The notes below the pieces were generated by a model. The model made no database searches, was not told where the DNA came from, and saw only the letters and a list, made by a program, of their open reading frames with translations. Shown here in pieces: positions 51,137-59,182 of a stretch of 64,000 nucleotides of DNA. Within the stretch, counting starts at the first letter, position 1. Every line of letters starts with the position of its first letter. The stretch is from Streptomyces scabichelini (GTDB lineage Bacteria; Actinomycetota; Actinomycetes; Streptomycetales; Streptomycetaceae), in the NCBI RefSeq assembly GCF_011045015.1, contig NZ_JAAKZY010000007.1:1-64000 (forward strand), in the 5' to 3' direction. Both the position numbers and the translations under genes were made by a program.

Positions 51137-52866
51137 CGGGCGCCGAACCCTCCCTCCAGGAAGCGTGCGCGGGCCGCCGCGCGGGACACCTTGCCGCTGC
51201 TCGTGCGGGGCACGGAGCCGGGCGGGACGAGCAGCAGGGCACCGAGACGCAGTCCGTGGCGGGCGGAGACGGCGGCGCGCACGGTGCGTTCGGCCTGCCA
51301 GGCGTCCTCGTCCGTCGGTTCGGTGTCACGTCGGTGCTCCGCGACCACGACGAGTTCCTCGCCCGTGCGGTCCGGCCGGGTCACACCGAACGCCGCGAGC
51401 CGGTCGCGACGGACCAGAGAGGCGGCCGTCTGTACGGTCTCCTCGATGTCCTGGGGGTAGTGGTTGCGCCCGTCCACGATGATCACGTCCTTGAGCCGGC
51501 CGGTGACCAGGAGCCGCCCCTCGTGCACGGCTCCGAGGTCGCCGGTACGCAGCCAGTCGCCCGTCGCGCCGAAGCCGAAGGTCTCGGCGGAGAGCTCGGC
51601 GCGCTTCCAGTAGCCGAGCCCGATGTTGGGCCCGCGCAACTGGATCTCACCGACCCGCCCTTCCGGCAGCACGGCACCGTCCGCGTCCACGATCCGCACC
51701 TCCTGCCCCACGGGCGCCCCGCACGGGACGAGCACGGCCGCCTCCGCGTCCGGCGACTCCTCCACGCGTCCTCGCGCGAGCGCGTCGGCGTCGCAGGCGA
51801 CGGTCGAGGGCGGTACGTCCGGCGAGTCCGCGGTCACGAACACGGTGGCCTCCGCCAGTCCGTACGCCGCACAGTGCGCGGCCGGATCGAGTCCGGCGGG
51901 CGCGAACCTGGTGCGGAAGCGGTCCACCGTCCCCGCGCGCACCGGCTCGCTGCCGTTGATGAGCACCCGTACGCGTTCCAGGTCCAGTTCGTCGACGAGC
52001 GCGGGATCGGTGCGGGCCACGCAGTAGTCGTACGCGAAGTTCGGGGCGGCGCTGACGGTCCCCTCGTACGAGCCGAGGAGGCGCAGCCAGCGGGAGGGGT
52101 CCTGGAGGAAGGCGACGGGGTCCATGAGGACGGACGGGAAGCCGCCCACGACGGGGGCGGCGATGCTGAGGACCAGGCCCATGTCGTGGAAGAGCGGCAG
52201 CCAGCCGACCGTCGTGGCGGCCCGCGGATCGGCGACGAACGCGTCGATGGCCTGGCGGGCGTTGGCGACGACGTTGGCGTGGCTGATCATCACGCCGGCC
52301 GGACTGCGGGTGGAGCCGGAGGTGTACTGGAGGTACGCGATGTCTCCGGGCTCGGGCCGCGGTCCCGGCCCGTCGGCGCCGCCGGATTCGGTGCGCCGGC
52401 CGGTGAGTTGATCGACGGGGACGACCGGTACGTCCGGCAGGCCGCGGTCCCGTACGAAGGCTCGTACGGAGGATGCGGTGGTCGTGTCGGCGAGCAGGCA
52501 GGCCGGTTCGCAGTCGGCGAGGACGGCCGCGAGTCTTCCTTCGTGGCCCGGGAGCCCGGGGCCGAAGAGGGGTACGGCGATCACGCGGGCGTACAGGCAG
52601 CCGAGGAATCCGGCCGCGTAGTCGAGCCCCTGGGGCAGCACGAGGGCGGCCCGTTCGCCGGGTGAGGCGACCGTGACGAGGCGGTCGGCGACGGCTCTGG
52701 CGCGGGCGTCGAGGGCGCGCCAGCCGAGGCTGCGGTGCCGTCCCGTGGAGTCGCCGCCGGGGAAGTCGACGTGGCTGAAGGCGCGTTGCTGCGGCCGGTG
52801 TCGGGCCCAGTGCCGCAGGTGGTCCGTCATCAGTGGGGCGTCGACAGCAGGCTGGGCGAGGGGCAT
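51133..52866 (-). CDS. fatty-acyl-AMP ligase (FadD32-like)
   Basis: A 577-aa adenylate-forming enzyme. The P-loop is YTSGSTRSPAGVMISHANV, with the FAAL-type TRSPAG, and GWLPLFHDMGLV, AAYGLAEATVFV, LRTGDLG and GRNHYPQDIEETV match the FAAL branch. FAALs activate fatty acids as acyl-AMP and load an ACP instead of making CoA thioesters. Its stop overlaps the start of the PKS by 4 bp, so it should load the N-terminal ACP of that PKS, as FadD32 does for Pks13. The ATG at 52866 follows GGAG. It is the first gene of the FAAL-PKS-esterase-ccr set and is divergent from an MFS gene. Confidence 0.94.
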   Translation of the reverse strand: MPLAQPAVDAPLMTDHLRHWARHRPQQRAFSHVDFPGGDSTGRHRSLGWRALDARARAVADRLVTVASPGERAALVLPQGLDYAAGFLGCLYARVIAVPLFGPGLPGHEGRLAAVLADCEPACLLADTTTASSVRAFVRDRGLPDVPVVPVDQLTGRRTESGGADGPGPRPEPGDIAYLQYTSGSTRSPAGVMISHANVVANARQAIDAFVADPRAATTVGWLPLFHDMGLVLSIAAPVVGGFPSVLMDPVAFLQDPSRWLRLLGSYEGTVSAAPNFAYDYCVARTDPALVDELDLERVRVLINGSEPVRAGTVDRFRTRFAPAGLDPAAHCAAYGLAEATVFVTADSPDVPPSTVACDADALARGRVEESPDAEAAVLVPCGAPVGQEVRIVDADGAVLPEGRVGEIQLRGPNIGLGYWKRAELSAETFGFGATGDWLRTGDLGAVHEGRLLVTGRLKDVIIVDGRNHYPQDIEETVQTAASLVRRDRLAAFGVTRPDRTGEELVVVAEHRRDTEPTDEDAWQAERTVRAAVSARHGLRLGALLLVPPGSVPRTSSGKVSRAAARARFLEGGFGAR

Positions 52867-52964
52867 GGCGACTCCAACTGGTCCAACTGTGAGGGGGGCG
52901 GCGCGTGTTGAGCCGAGCGGTGCACCAGGTTCCGCCTCCGGGCGCGCGTGGGTTAGACGACGTG

Positions 52965-53003
52965 CTGACAGTTCGTCTGCCGCGTTCTGTCAGTCCGTTG
53001 ACA
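52965..53003 (+). promoter_or_regulatory. divergent promoter region with inverted repeat
   Basis: CTGACAG (52965-52971), 15 bases, CTGTCAG (52987-52993) is directly followed by TTGACA (52998-53003), a consensus -35 for the MFS gene. The repeat is well placed to serve both the FAAL operon and the MFS gene. No regulator is assigned. Confidence 0.45.
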
Positions 53004-53091
53004 AAGGCGGGCCGCCGATTCCATACCGTGGGCCAGAGCCAGTGCGACGCTCCGCCGCCGACAATCCGGGCGACGGCGGAAGGAGCGACTC

Positions 53092-54621
53092 GTGGGACGT
53101 GCACGGCTGTTCGCGCTGTTTTCCCTGCTCACCCTGACCGGGTTCATCACGACGCTCGACAACACGGTCATCAATGTGGCCCTGCCGACCGTGCAACGCG
53201 AACTGGGGCTGAGCGTCACGGACTTGGAGTGGGTGGCCAGCAGTTATGTGCTCAGTTTCGGCGCGCTGCTGCTGCCCGGCGGGCGGCTGACCGATCTGTT
53301 CGGGCGCCGGCCCGTGCTGACGGTCGGGGTCGTGGTCTTCACGGCGGCGTCGGCGGCGGCCGCCCTCGCGGACAGCGGTGGCACGCTGATCGCGGCTCGT
53401 ACGGTGCAGGGGGTCGGGGCCGCGCTGGTCATCCCGGCGTCCCTTGCGGTGGTCGCCGCCGATCTGCCCGCGCGGTGGCGGTCGCTGGCCGTCGGCCTGT
53501 GGACGGCGGCGCTCGCCGTGGCGCTGGCGCTCGGACCCGTGGTCGGCGGCTTCGTCACGCAGCAGTGGAGCTGGGGCTGGGTGTTCGCGCTGAACGTGCC
53601 CTTCGGACTGATCGCTCTGCTGCTGATGCCGGCGGTGCCCGCCAAGCCGAAGGGGTCCGCTTCCCGCCGCGGCGGGCTCGATCTGCCGGGTGTGCTGTTC
53701 TCCGTCCTCGCGCTCTATCTGCTGACATACGGTCTTGTGCGGGGCGGAGAACACGGGTTCGGCGCCGCGCCCGTGCCACTGTGCCTGGGCGTTTCGGCGG
53801 TCGCCGCCTGTGTGTTCCTCGTCGTGGAGACCCGGGCCGCCCGGCCGCTCGTCGAACTCGGGCTGCTGCGTGACCGGTTCCTCACCGGCGGGGTCGTCGC
53901 GCAGGTGCTGTGGGGCATCGGCGTCAACGGCGTCTTCTTCTTCACGGCCCTCTACCTTCAACAGGTGCTCGGCTTCTCACCGACCAGAGCGGGGCTGGCC
54001 TTTCTGCCGCTGGCGGGGGCGCTGCTGCTCTGCACGCCGCTGGCCGAGCGGGCGGCTCGTGTGCTGGGTGCCCATGTGTCGATCGCGGTGGGGCTCGGCG
54101 TGGTGGCGGCCGGTCTGCTGTACGTCTCGGGGACGGGCGCGCACGCCGGCTACTGGGACCTGCAGCCGGGGCTGCTGATGATCGGCGCGGGCTCGGCGCT
54201 CACCACTCCCCTGACGGTGCGCTGCCTCGCCCAGGTCCCGGACGCCCGGACGGGCATGGCGACCGGTCTTGTGAGCGCGGCGCGCGAGGTCTCGGGAGTG
54301 TTCGGGGTGGTGCTGGTGGGTGTCGTCCTCACCCGGCGTGAGCGCTCGGAGCTGCGGGCCGGTGCCGATCCGCGCAGTGCCTTTCTCGACGGGTACGACA
54401 TCGGGCTGCGGCTCGCGGCGTGCTGTGTGCTGGCGGGCGCGTTCGTGACGCTGGTGACGCTGCGCCGCCGGGGGCGCCATCGGCGGGTACGGCAGCGTCG
54501 GATGTGGCCGCCTCGGACAGGGCCGCGTCGGGTGGCGGCGCGGAGCACAACTCCCCTTGTGCGGAACTCCTCTTGTCATGAGGTGACAAGCCCGGCCCCC
54601 ATCCCTGTCAGTCGCCGATGA
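53092..54621 (+). CDS. MFS transporter, DHA2 (14-TM drug/lipid exporter) type
   Basis: A 509-aa drug:proton antiporter of the DHA2 family. It has motif A GGRLTDLFGRRPVL, the TM1 motif LDNTVINVALPTVQREL, and motif C GPVVGGFVTQQWSWGWVFALN. About 13-14 hydrophobic segments are followed by a basic tail of about 50 residues. Its divergent position from the FAAL-PKS operon suggests export of the product or self-protection (inference). The GTG at 53092 follows GGAAGGAG. The last 40 codons have relaxed codon use; the true end could be read differently only by a frameshift, which I do not see. Confidence 0.93.
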   Translation: MGRARLFALFSLLTLTGFITTLDNTVINVALPTVQRELGLSVTDLEWVASSYVLSFGALLLPGGRLTDLFGRRPVLTVGVVVFTAASAAAALADSGGTLIAARTVQGVGAALVIPASLAVVAADLPARWRSLAVGLWTAALAVALALGPVVGGFVTQQWSWGWVFALNVPFGLIALLLMPAVPAKPKGSASRRGGLDLPGVLFSVLALYLLTYGLVRGGEHGFGAAPVPLCLGVSAVAACVFLVVETRAARPLVELGLLRDRFLTGGVVAQVLWGIGVNGVFFFTALYLQQVLGFSPTRAGLAFLPLAGALLLCTPLAERAARVLGAHVSIAVGLGVVAAGLLYVSGTGAHAGYWDLQPGLLMIGAGSALTTPLTVRCLAQVPDARTGMATGLVSAAREVSGVFGVVLVGVVLTRRERSELRAGADPRSAFLDGYDIGLRLAACCVLAGAFVTLVTLRRRGRHRRVRQRRMWPPRTGPRRVAARSTTPLVRNSSCHEVTSPAPIPVSRR

Positions 54622-54688
54622 CCCTCGGCAGAATCTCTGCGGATATCGTCACCGTGCCCCACTTCCCGTGCGCAGGAGGAGCCGCTGC

Positions 54689-56005
54689 GTGAACGGATTC
54701 CGCACCTTGGAGAGCTCGGCGAGCAAGGCCGCGAACGCCACGGCGACAATGGACGCCGTGGCGACGGACGAGGAACCGGACGGCCCGTTCAAGGCGTTCC
54801 CCTCCGGTCTGCACCACGACCTCAGACCCTTCTTCGCCGACATCACGGAAGAGGTCGTGCAGGCGATCAGAACCGAGATCCCGGAGTACGCGCGTCCGAC
54901 GGACGACACGTACATGCATGTCGTGCACCAGGGCGTGGAGCACGCCTTGCAGGGGTTCCTGGAGCGGATGGCGAAGCCGGACACCGACTGGGAACCGGTG
55001 AAGGCGACGTACCAGCGCATCGGGCGCGGCGAGGCGGACGAGGGGCGCAGCCTGGACTCCTTCCAGTCGGCGTTGCGCCTCGGCGCCCGGGTGACCTGGC
55101 GCCGGATCAACGCGCTGGTCGACGCCGATCTGCTGCCGCGCAATGTGCTGGCCGCGTTCGGAGAGGCGATGTTCCTGCACCTGGACGAGATGGCTGCCGC
55201 GACGACCGCGGGCTACACGGAGGCGCGGCTGCACGCGGCCGGTGAGCTCCAGCAGCGGCGTACGCGGCTGATCGATCTGCTGACCGTGGACCCGCCCGCA
55301 TCCGCCGAGGCCATCAGCGAGCTCGCGCACGCCGCGCAGTGGCCGGTGCCCCGGACCCTGGCCGTGGTCGTCATCGACCACGGGGCGCAGGGGACGGCGG
55401 CGCGGCCGATCCTGCCGCCGGGGTTCCTCGCGCGGTTCGACGTGCGGCCGGCCGTGCTGGTCGTGCCCGATCCGGAGGGTCCGGGGCAGTCGCGTGCCGT
55501 CGCCGGGGCGCTGCGCGGGCTGCGGGCCGCCATGGGGCTGACGGTGGGGCTTCAGGAGGGGGCGAGGTCGCTGCGCTGGGCGGCCGAGGCGCTGGATCTG
55601 GCCCGGCAGGGTGTCCTGCCGGACACGGAACTGGTCTGCTGCCAGGACCACTTGGCGACTCTTCTGCTGTTCCGCGACGAGGCCCTGGTGAAGGCGATGG
55701 CCGACCGTCACCTGCGCCCGCTGGAGGCCGTCCGCCCGCCCCAGCGCGATCGCCTCGCCGAGACGCTCCTCAGCTGGCTCCAGTGCGGCCACAACGCCAG
55801 CGAGGTCGCCCACCGGCTCGCCGTCCACCCTCAGACGGTCCGCTACCGCATGCGCCAGCTCGACGAACTCTTCGGCGACCGGCTCCACGACGCCGCGGTC
55901 CAGTTCGAGATGCAGCTGGCCTTACGGGCTCTCAACCTCCGCCGCTCGGCACGCCGTTCAGCTTCGGCGGTCGGTCTGGAACGTGCGGCGGTAGGCCTGC
56001 GGTGA
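54689..56005 (+). CDS. PucR-type transcriptional regulator
   Basis: A 438-aa regulator with an N-terminal RsbT-like helical domain, a central GGDEF-like (CdaR) region and a C-terminal HTH_30 motif (LLSWLQCGHNASEVAHRLAV then HPQTVRYRMRQLDELFGDRL). The GTG at 54689 has AGGAGG at correct spacing; a GTG at 54668 in frame does not. Codon 412 is TTA, very close to the end, so full translation may need the bldA tRNA. It follows the MFS gene on the same strand and is a candidate regulator of the PKS locus. Its 3' end overlaps the GlxA-type gene from the other strand by 48 bp. Confidence 0.92.
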   Translation: MNGFRTLESSASKAANATATMDAVATDEEPDGPFKAFPSGLHHDLRPFFADITEEVVQAIRTEIPEYARPTDDTYMHVVHQGVEHALQGFLERMAKPDTDWEPVKATYQRIGRGEADEGRSLDSFQSALRLGARVTWRRINALVDADLLPRNVLAAFGEAMFLHLDEMAAATTAGYTEARLHAAGELQQRRTRLIDLLTVDPPASAEAISELAHAAQWPVPRTLAVVVIDHGAQGTAARPILPPGFLARFDVRPAVLVVPDPEGPGQSRAVAGALRGLRAAMGLTVGLQEGARSLRWAAEALDLARQGVLPDTELVCCQDHLATLLLFRDEALVKAMADRHLRPLEAVRPPQRDRLAETLLSWLQCGHNASEVAHRLAVHPQTVRYRMRQLDELFGDRLHDAAVQFEMQLALRALNLRRSARRSASAVGLERAAVGLR

Positions 56006-56944
56006 CACGCCGATCGCCGTGTGCAGGTGCTGCCGCAGCGACGTGCCCGTCGCGAAGCCGACCTCGCCCGCGATCTGGTCCACCGTCAGATCGCTGGCTT
56101 CGAGCAACTGGCGTGCCCGGGCGACGCGTTGCTGGATGAGCCAGCGGCCGGGGCTCATGCCGACCTCGTCGTTGAAGCGGCGGGCGAAGGTGCGCAGGCT
56201 CATGCGGGCGTGGGCGGCGAGATCGGCCAGGGTCAGCGGCTCGCCCAGGTGTTCCAGGGCCCACTGTCGCGTGGCCGCCGTGCCCGCCGTCGAGGGCTCC
56301 GGCACGGGCTGCTCGATGTACTGCGCCTGACCGCCGTCCCGCCACGGCGGCACCACGCAGCAGCGCGCCACCCGGTTGGCCAGCTCGCTGCCGTGGTCCT
56401 TGCGGACGAGGTGCAGGCAGATGTCGACGCCGGAGGCGGCTCCCGCCGAGGTCAGGATCGAGCCCTCGTCGACGAACAGCACGTCCGGGTCAAGATCGAC
56501 GTCCGGGAACAGCTTCCTGAACAGTCCGGCGAGCTGCCAGTGCGTCGTGGCCCGCCGCCCGTCGAGCAGCCCGGCCGCCGCCAGGACGAAGGCGCCCGTG
56601 CAGATGGAGACGATCCGGGCGCCGGGCGGGGTCTGCCGGAGCGCGGCGGCCACCGGCTCGGGCACTTCGGCGCTGATGTGCGACAGCTCGTAGGGCGGGA
56701 TCACCACGGTGTCGGCCGTACGCAGCGCCTCCGGGCCGTGCTCCACGGTGATGGAGAAGTCCGCGTTGGTGCGCACCGGCCGACCGTCGGCGGTGCAGGT
56801 GACCACCTCGTACCGCCCCTCGGCCGAGCCGAAGACCCGTGTGGGGATGCCGAGTTCGAAGGAGTAGACGCCGTCGAGCGCCAGCACCACGACCCGTTCC
56901 ACGTGCCCGTCGTACTCCCCGTATCCACAGCGCGTCTGCCCCAT
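55958..56944 (-). CDS. GlxA family regulator (DJ-1/PfpI plus AraC domains)
   Basis: A 328-aa regulator. The N-terminal class I glutamine amidotransferase-like domain has the nucleophile-elbow SICTGAFVLAAAGLLDGRRATTHW (Cys conserved), and the C-terminus has two AraC HTH motifs (LADLAAHARMSLRTFARRFN; VDQIAGEVGFATGTSLRQHL). The ligand is unknown. It is divergent from an oxidoreductase gene, with a perfect AATGGCA-N4-TGCCATT palindrome between the two. Confidence 0.94.
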   Translation of the reverse strand: MGQTRCGYGEYDGHVERVVVLALDGVYSFELGIPTRVFGSAEGRYEVVTCTADGRPVRTNADFSITVEHGPEALRTADTVVIPPYELSHISAEVPEPVAAALRQTPPGARIVSICTGAFVLAAAGLLDGRRATTHWQLAGLFRKLFPDVDLDPDVLFVDEGSILTSAGAASGVDICLHLVRKDHGSELANRVARCCVVPPWRDGGQAQYIEQPVPEPSTAGTAATRQWALEHLGEPLTLADLAAHARMSLRTFARRFNDEVGMSPGRWLIQQRVARARQLLEASDLTVDQIAGEVGFATGTSLRQHLHTAIGVSPQAYRRTFQTDRRS

Positions 56945-56962
56945 GGCACGATCCTATCGAAC

Positions 56963-56980
56963 AATGGCAATCATGCCATT
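56963..56980. promoter_or_regulatory. operator-like palindrome between glxA-type and oxidoreductase genes
   Basis: AATGGCAATCATGCCATT: perfect 7-bp arms with a 4-base spacer, 18 bp from one start and 33 bp from the other. Probable site for the GlxA-type regulator. Confidence 0.65.
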
Positions 56981-57013
56981 TTCCTGACGTCCGAATCCCG
57001 GCAAGCTGGCTTC

Positions 57014-57964
57014 ATGAGCAGTGAGAACACGATGCGTGCCATCAGTCAGGACGTCCTCGGTGGTCCCGAGGTCCTCAAGGAGATCGAGCTGGAGCGCCCG
57101 GACCCGCGGCCGAACGAGGTGCTGGTCCGCGTGCGCGCCGCCGGCGTCAACCCGACCGACTGGAAGCACCGTGCCACCGGCGGCTTCCTGGGCGAGCCGC
57201 CCTTCGTCCTCGGCTGGGACGTCTCCGGCGTGGTCGAGGCGGCGGGGATCGGCGTCGCCCATTTCAGGCCCGGGGACGAGGTCTTCGGGATGCTGTCCTA
57301 CCCGTTCGGCCACGGCTCGCACGCCGAGTACGTCACCGCCCCGGCCCGCGCCTTCACGCACAAGCCGTCCGGGATCGACCACACGGAGGCGGGCGCGCTG
57401 CCGCTTGTGTCTCTGACCGCGTGGCAGGCCCTGGTCGAGACGGCGGATCTGCGGCCGGGGCAACGGGTGCTGATTCACGCGGCGGGCGGCGGGGTCGGGC
57501 ATGTGGCCGTTCAGATCGCCAAGGCGCGGGGCGCCCACGTGATCGGCACCGCGAGCGCGGGCAAGCACGACTTTCTGCGCGGCCTTGGCGCGGATGAGCT
57601 GATCGACTACCGGGAGACCGATTTCGCCGAGGCCGTCCGTGACGTCGACGTCGTCCTGGACGCGATCGGCGGCGAGTACTCCTTCCGCTCGCTGCGGGTG
57701 CTGCGCGAGGGCGGGCTGCTGGTCTCGATCCTGCCGTTGGGGTCGCCGGACCTGTTCAAGGAGGCCGAGGGGCTCGGGGTGCGGGCCGTCAGGATGCTGG
57801 TCGACGCCGACCGCAGCGGTATGCGGGCGATCGCCGGCCTCGTCGATTCGGGCAAGCTGCGCGCCACGATCGCCGAGACCTTCCCGTTGGCCGATGCGGC
57901 GAAGGCGCATGCGCTGGGCGAGAGCGGGCGGACCATGGGGAAGATCGTTCTTCGGGTGAGCTGA
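57014..57964 (+). CDS. NADP-dependent quinone oxidoreductase-like protein
   Basis: A 316-aa zinc-free medium-chain dehydrogenase/reductase. VRVRAAGVNPTDWKHRATGG, GWDVSGVVEAAGIGVAHFRPGD and the nucleotide-binding HAAGGGVGHVAVQIAK are typical of quinone oxidoreductase-like enzymes. Substrate unknown. The start is the ATG at 57014; an ATG at 57032 is equally possible. It is divergent from the GlxA-type regulator, which probably controls it. The stop codon lies within an 11-bp tandem duplication. Confidence 0.93.
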   Translation: MSSENTMRAISQDVLGGPEVLKEIELERPDPRPNEVLVRVRAAGVNPTDWKHRATGGFLGEPPFVLGWDVSGVVEAAGIGVAHFRPGDEVFGMLSYPFGHGSHAEYVTAPARAFTHKPSGIDHTEAGALPLVSLTAWQALVETADLRPGQRVLIHAAGGGVGHVAVQIAKARGAHVIGTASAGKHDFLRGLGADELIDYRETDFAEAVRDVDVVLDAIGGEYSFRSLRVLREGGLLVSILPLGSPDLFKEAEGLGVRAVRMLVDADRSGMRAIAGLVDSGKLRATIAETFPLADAAKAHALGESGRTMGKIVLRVS

Positions 57965-57976
57965 AGGTGAGCTGAA
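57955..57976. repeat. 11-bp tandem duplication over a stop codon
   Basis: GGTGAGCTGAA occurs twice in a row. The TGA within the first unit (57962-57964) is the stop of the oxidoreductase gene. Confidence 0.85.
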
Positions 57977-58006
57977 GGGGTCCGCGGGGAACTGCGGTTC
58001 GTAAGC

Positions 58007-58057
58007 TGCGGGCCGTCCGTGGCTGAGCGCGCAGTTCCCCGCGCCCCTTACGGGGCG
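58007..58057 (+). repeat. dispersed intergenic hairpin element, copy 3
   Basis: GCGCAGTTCCCCGCGCCCC TTAC GGGGCG. The TTA in the loop is, on the other strand, the TAA stop codon of the alcohol dehydrogenase gene. It lies between convergent genes, as expected for a terminator. Confidence 0.82.
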
Positions 58058-59157
58058 AACGTGAGCACGGGCTTGATCGTCTTGCCCGCGCTCATGTCCT
58101 GTACCGCCTGGCCGATGTCGTCGAACGCGTACTTGGTGATCAGTCTGTCCAGCGGCAAGCGGCCCTCGCGGACGAGCTTGACCAGGGCCGGGATCGCGGT
58201 CTGGGTGTCGTGGTCGCCGAGGGTCAGGCCCACGACGCGCTTGCCGCCGAGCATTCCGTTGACGTCCAGGGCGACCTCGGAGCCGAACGGCGGTGCGCCG
58301 ACGATGACCGCCGTGCCGCGCGCGGCGAGTGCGTCCACGCCCATGCGCAGGACGGCGACGTTGCCGGTGGTCTCCACGACGCCGTCGGCGCCGGCGCCGT
58401 CCGTGATCAGCCGGATGGCCTCGAGGGTGTCTCCGTCACCGGCGTTCACGGTGTGCGTGGCACCCAACTCGCGGGCCAGTTCCAGCCGTTCGGCCACCTT
58501 GTCGACGGCGATCACCGTGGTCGCGGGCGTCATCGCCGCGGCCATCACCGCCGACAGACCGACCGCGCCGGCGCCGAGGATCACCAGCGTGTCCCCCGTC
58601 CGGGGCTCCAGTACGTTCCACACGGCGCCCACGCCGGTCTGCACCCCGCAGCCCAGCGGCGCGATGGACTCCAGCGGTATGTCCCGGTCGACCTTGATCA
58701 GGCTCCGCTGGTCCACCAGCGCCCGCTCGGCGAACGAGGACTGGCCGAAGAAGTGACCGCCGAGCGGTTCACCGTCGCGGCTGATGGGGCTGGTGCCGTC
58801 GGGCCTGCGCCCGCCGATCAGGTTCAGCGGCAGCCAGGCGGCGCAGTAGGCAGGGTGGCCGTCGCGGCAGTTCTTGCAGCTGCCGCAGGAGGTGAAGGAC
58901 AGGACGACGTGGTCGCCGGGCTCGATCCCGGTGACGTCCGAGCCGACGGCCTCGACTACGCCCGCGCCCTCGTGCCCGAGGACTCCGGGCAGCGGGAACG
59001 GCAGACCGCCGCTCGCCACACCGAGGTCGGTGTGGCACAGCCCGGCGGCGACCATCCGGACGAGCGCCTCGCCTGGACGCGGTTCGTCGAGCTCGACGGC
59101 GGACAGCGTGAACGGCGCTCCCCCGGACTCGACCACGGCTGCACGAGTGGTGGACAT
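58048..59157 (-). CDS. zinc-dependent alcohol dehydrogenase
   Basis: A 369-aa medium-chain dehydrogenase. Catalytic zinc ligands are in GLCHTDLG and GHEGAG, and the structural zinc is bound by the four cysteines of CGSCKNCRDGHPAYC. The NAD-binding motif is GAGAVGLSAVMAA. The pattern is close to aryl-alcohol dehydrogenases of the XylB group (impression). It lies 25 bp downstream of the aldehyde dehydrogenase gene, and together they could oxidise an alcohol to the acid. The ATG at 59157 follows GAGGAG. Confidence 0.94.
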   Translation of the reverse strand: MSTTRAAVVESGGAPFTLSAVELDEPRPGEALVRMVAAGLCHTDLGVASGGLPFPLPGVLGHEGAGVVEAVGSDVTGIEPGDHVVLSFTSCGSCKNCRDGHPAYCAAWLPLNLIGGRRPDGTSPISRDGEPLGGHFFGQSSFAERALVDQRSLIKVDRDIPLESIAPLGCGVQTGVGAVWNVLEPRTGDTLVILGAGAVGLSAVMAAAMTPATTVIAVDKVAERLELARELGATHTVNAGDGDTLEAIRLITDGAGADGVVETTGNVAVLRMGVDALAARGTAVIVGAPPFGSEVALDVNGMLGGKRVVGLTLGDHDTQTAIPALVKLVREGRLPLDRLITKYAFDDIGQAVQDMSAGKTIKPVLTFAP

Positions 59158-59182
59158 GATGCGAACTCCTCTGGAGGTGCGC

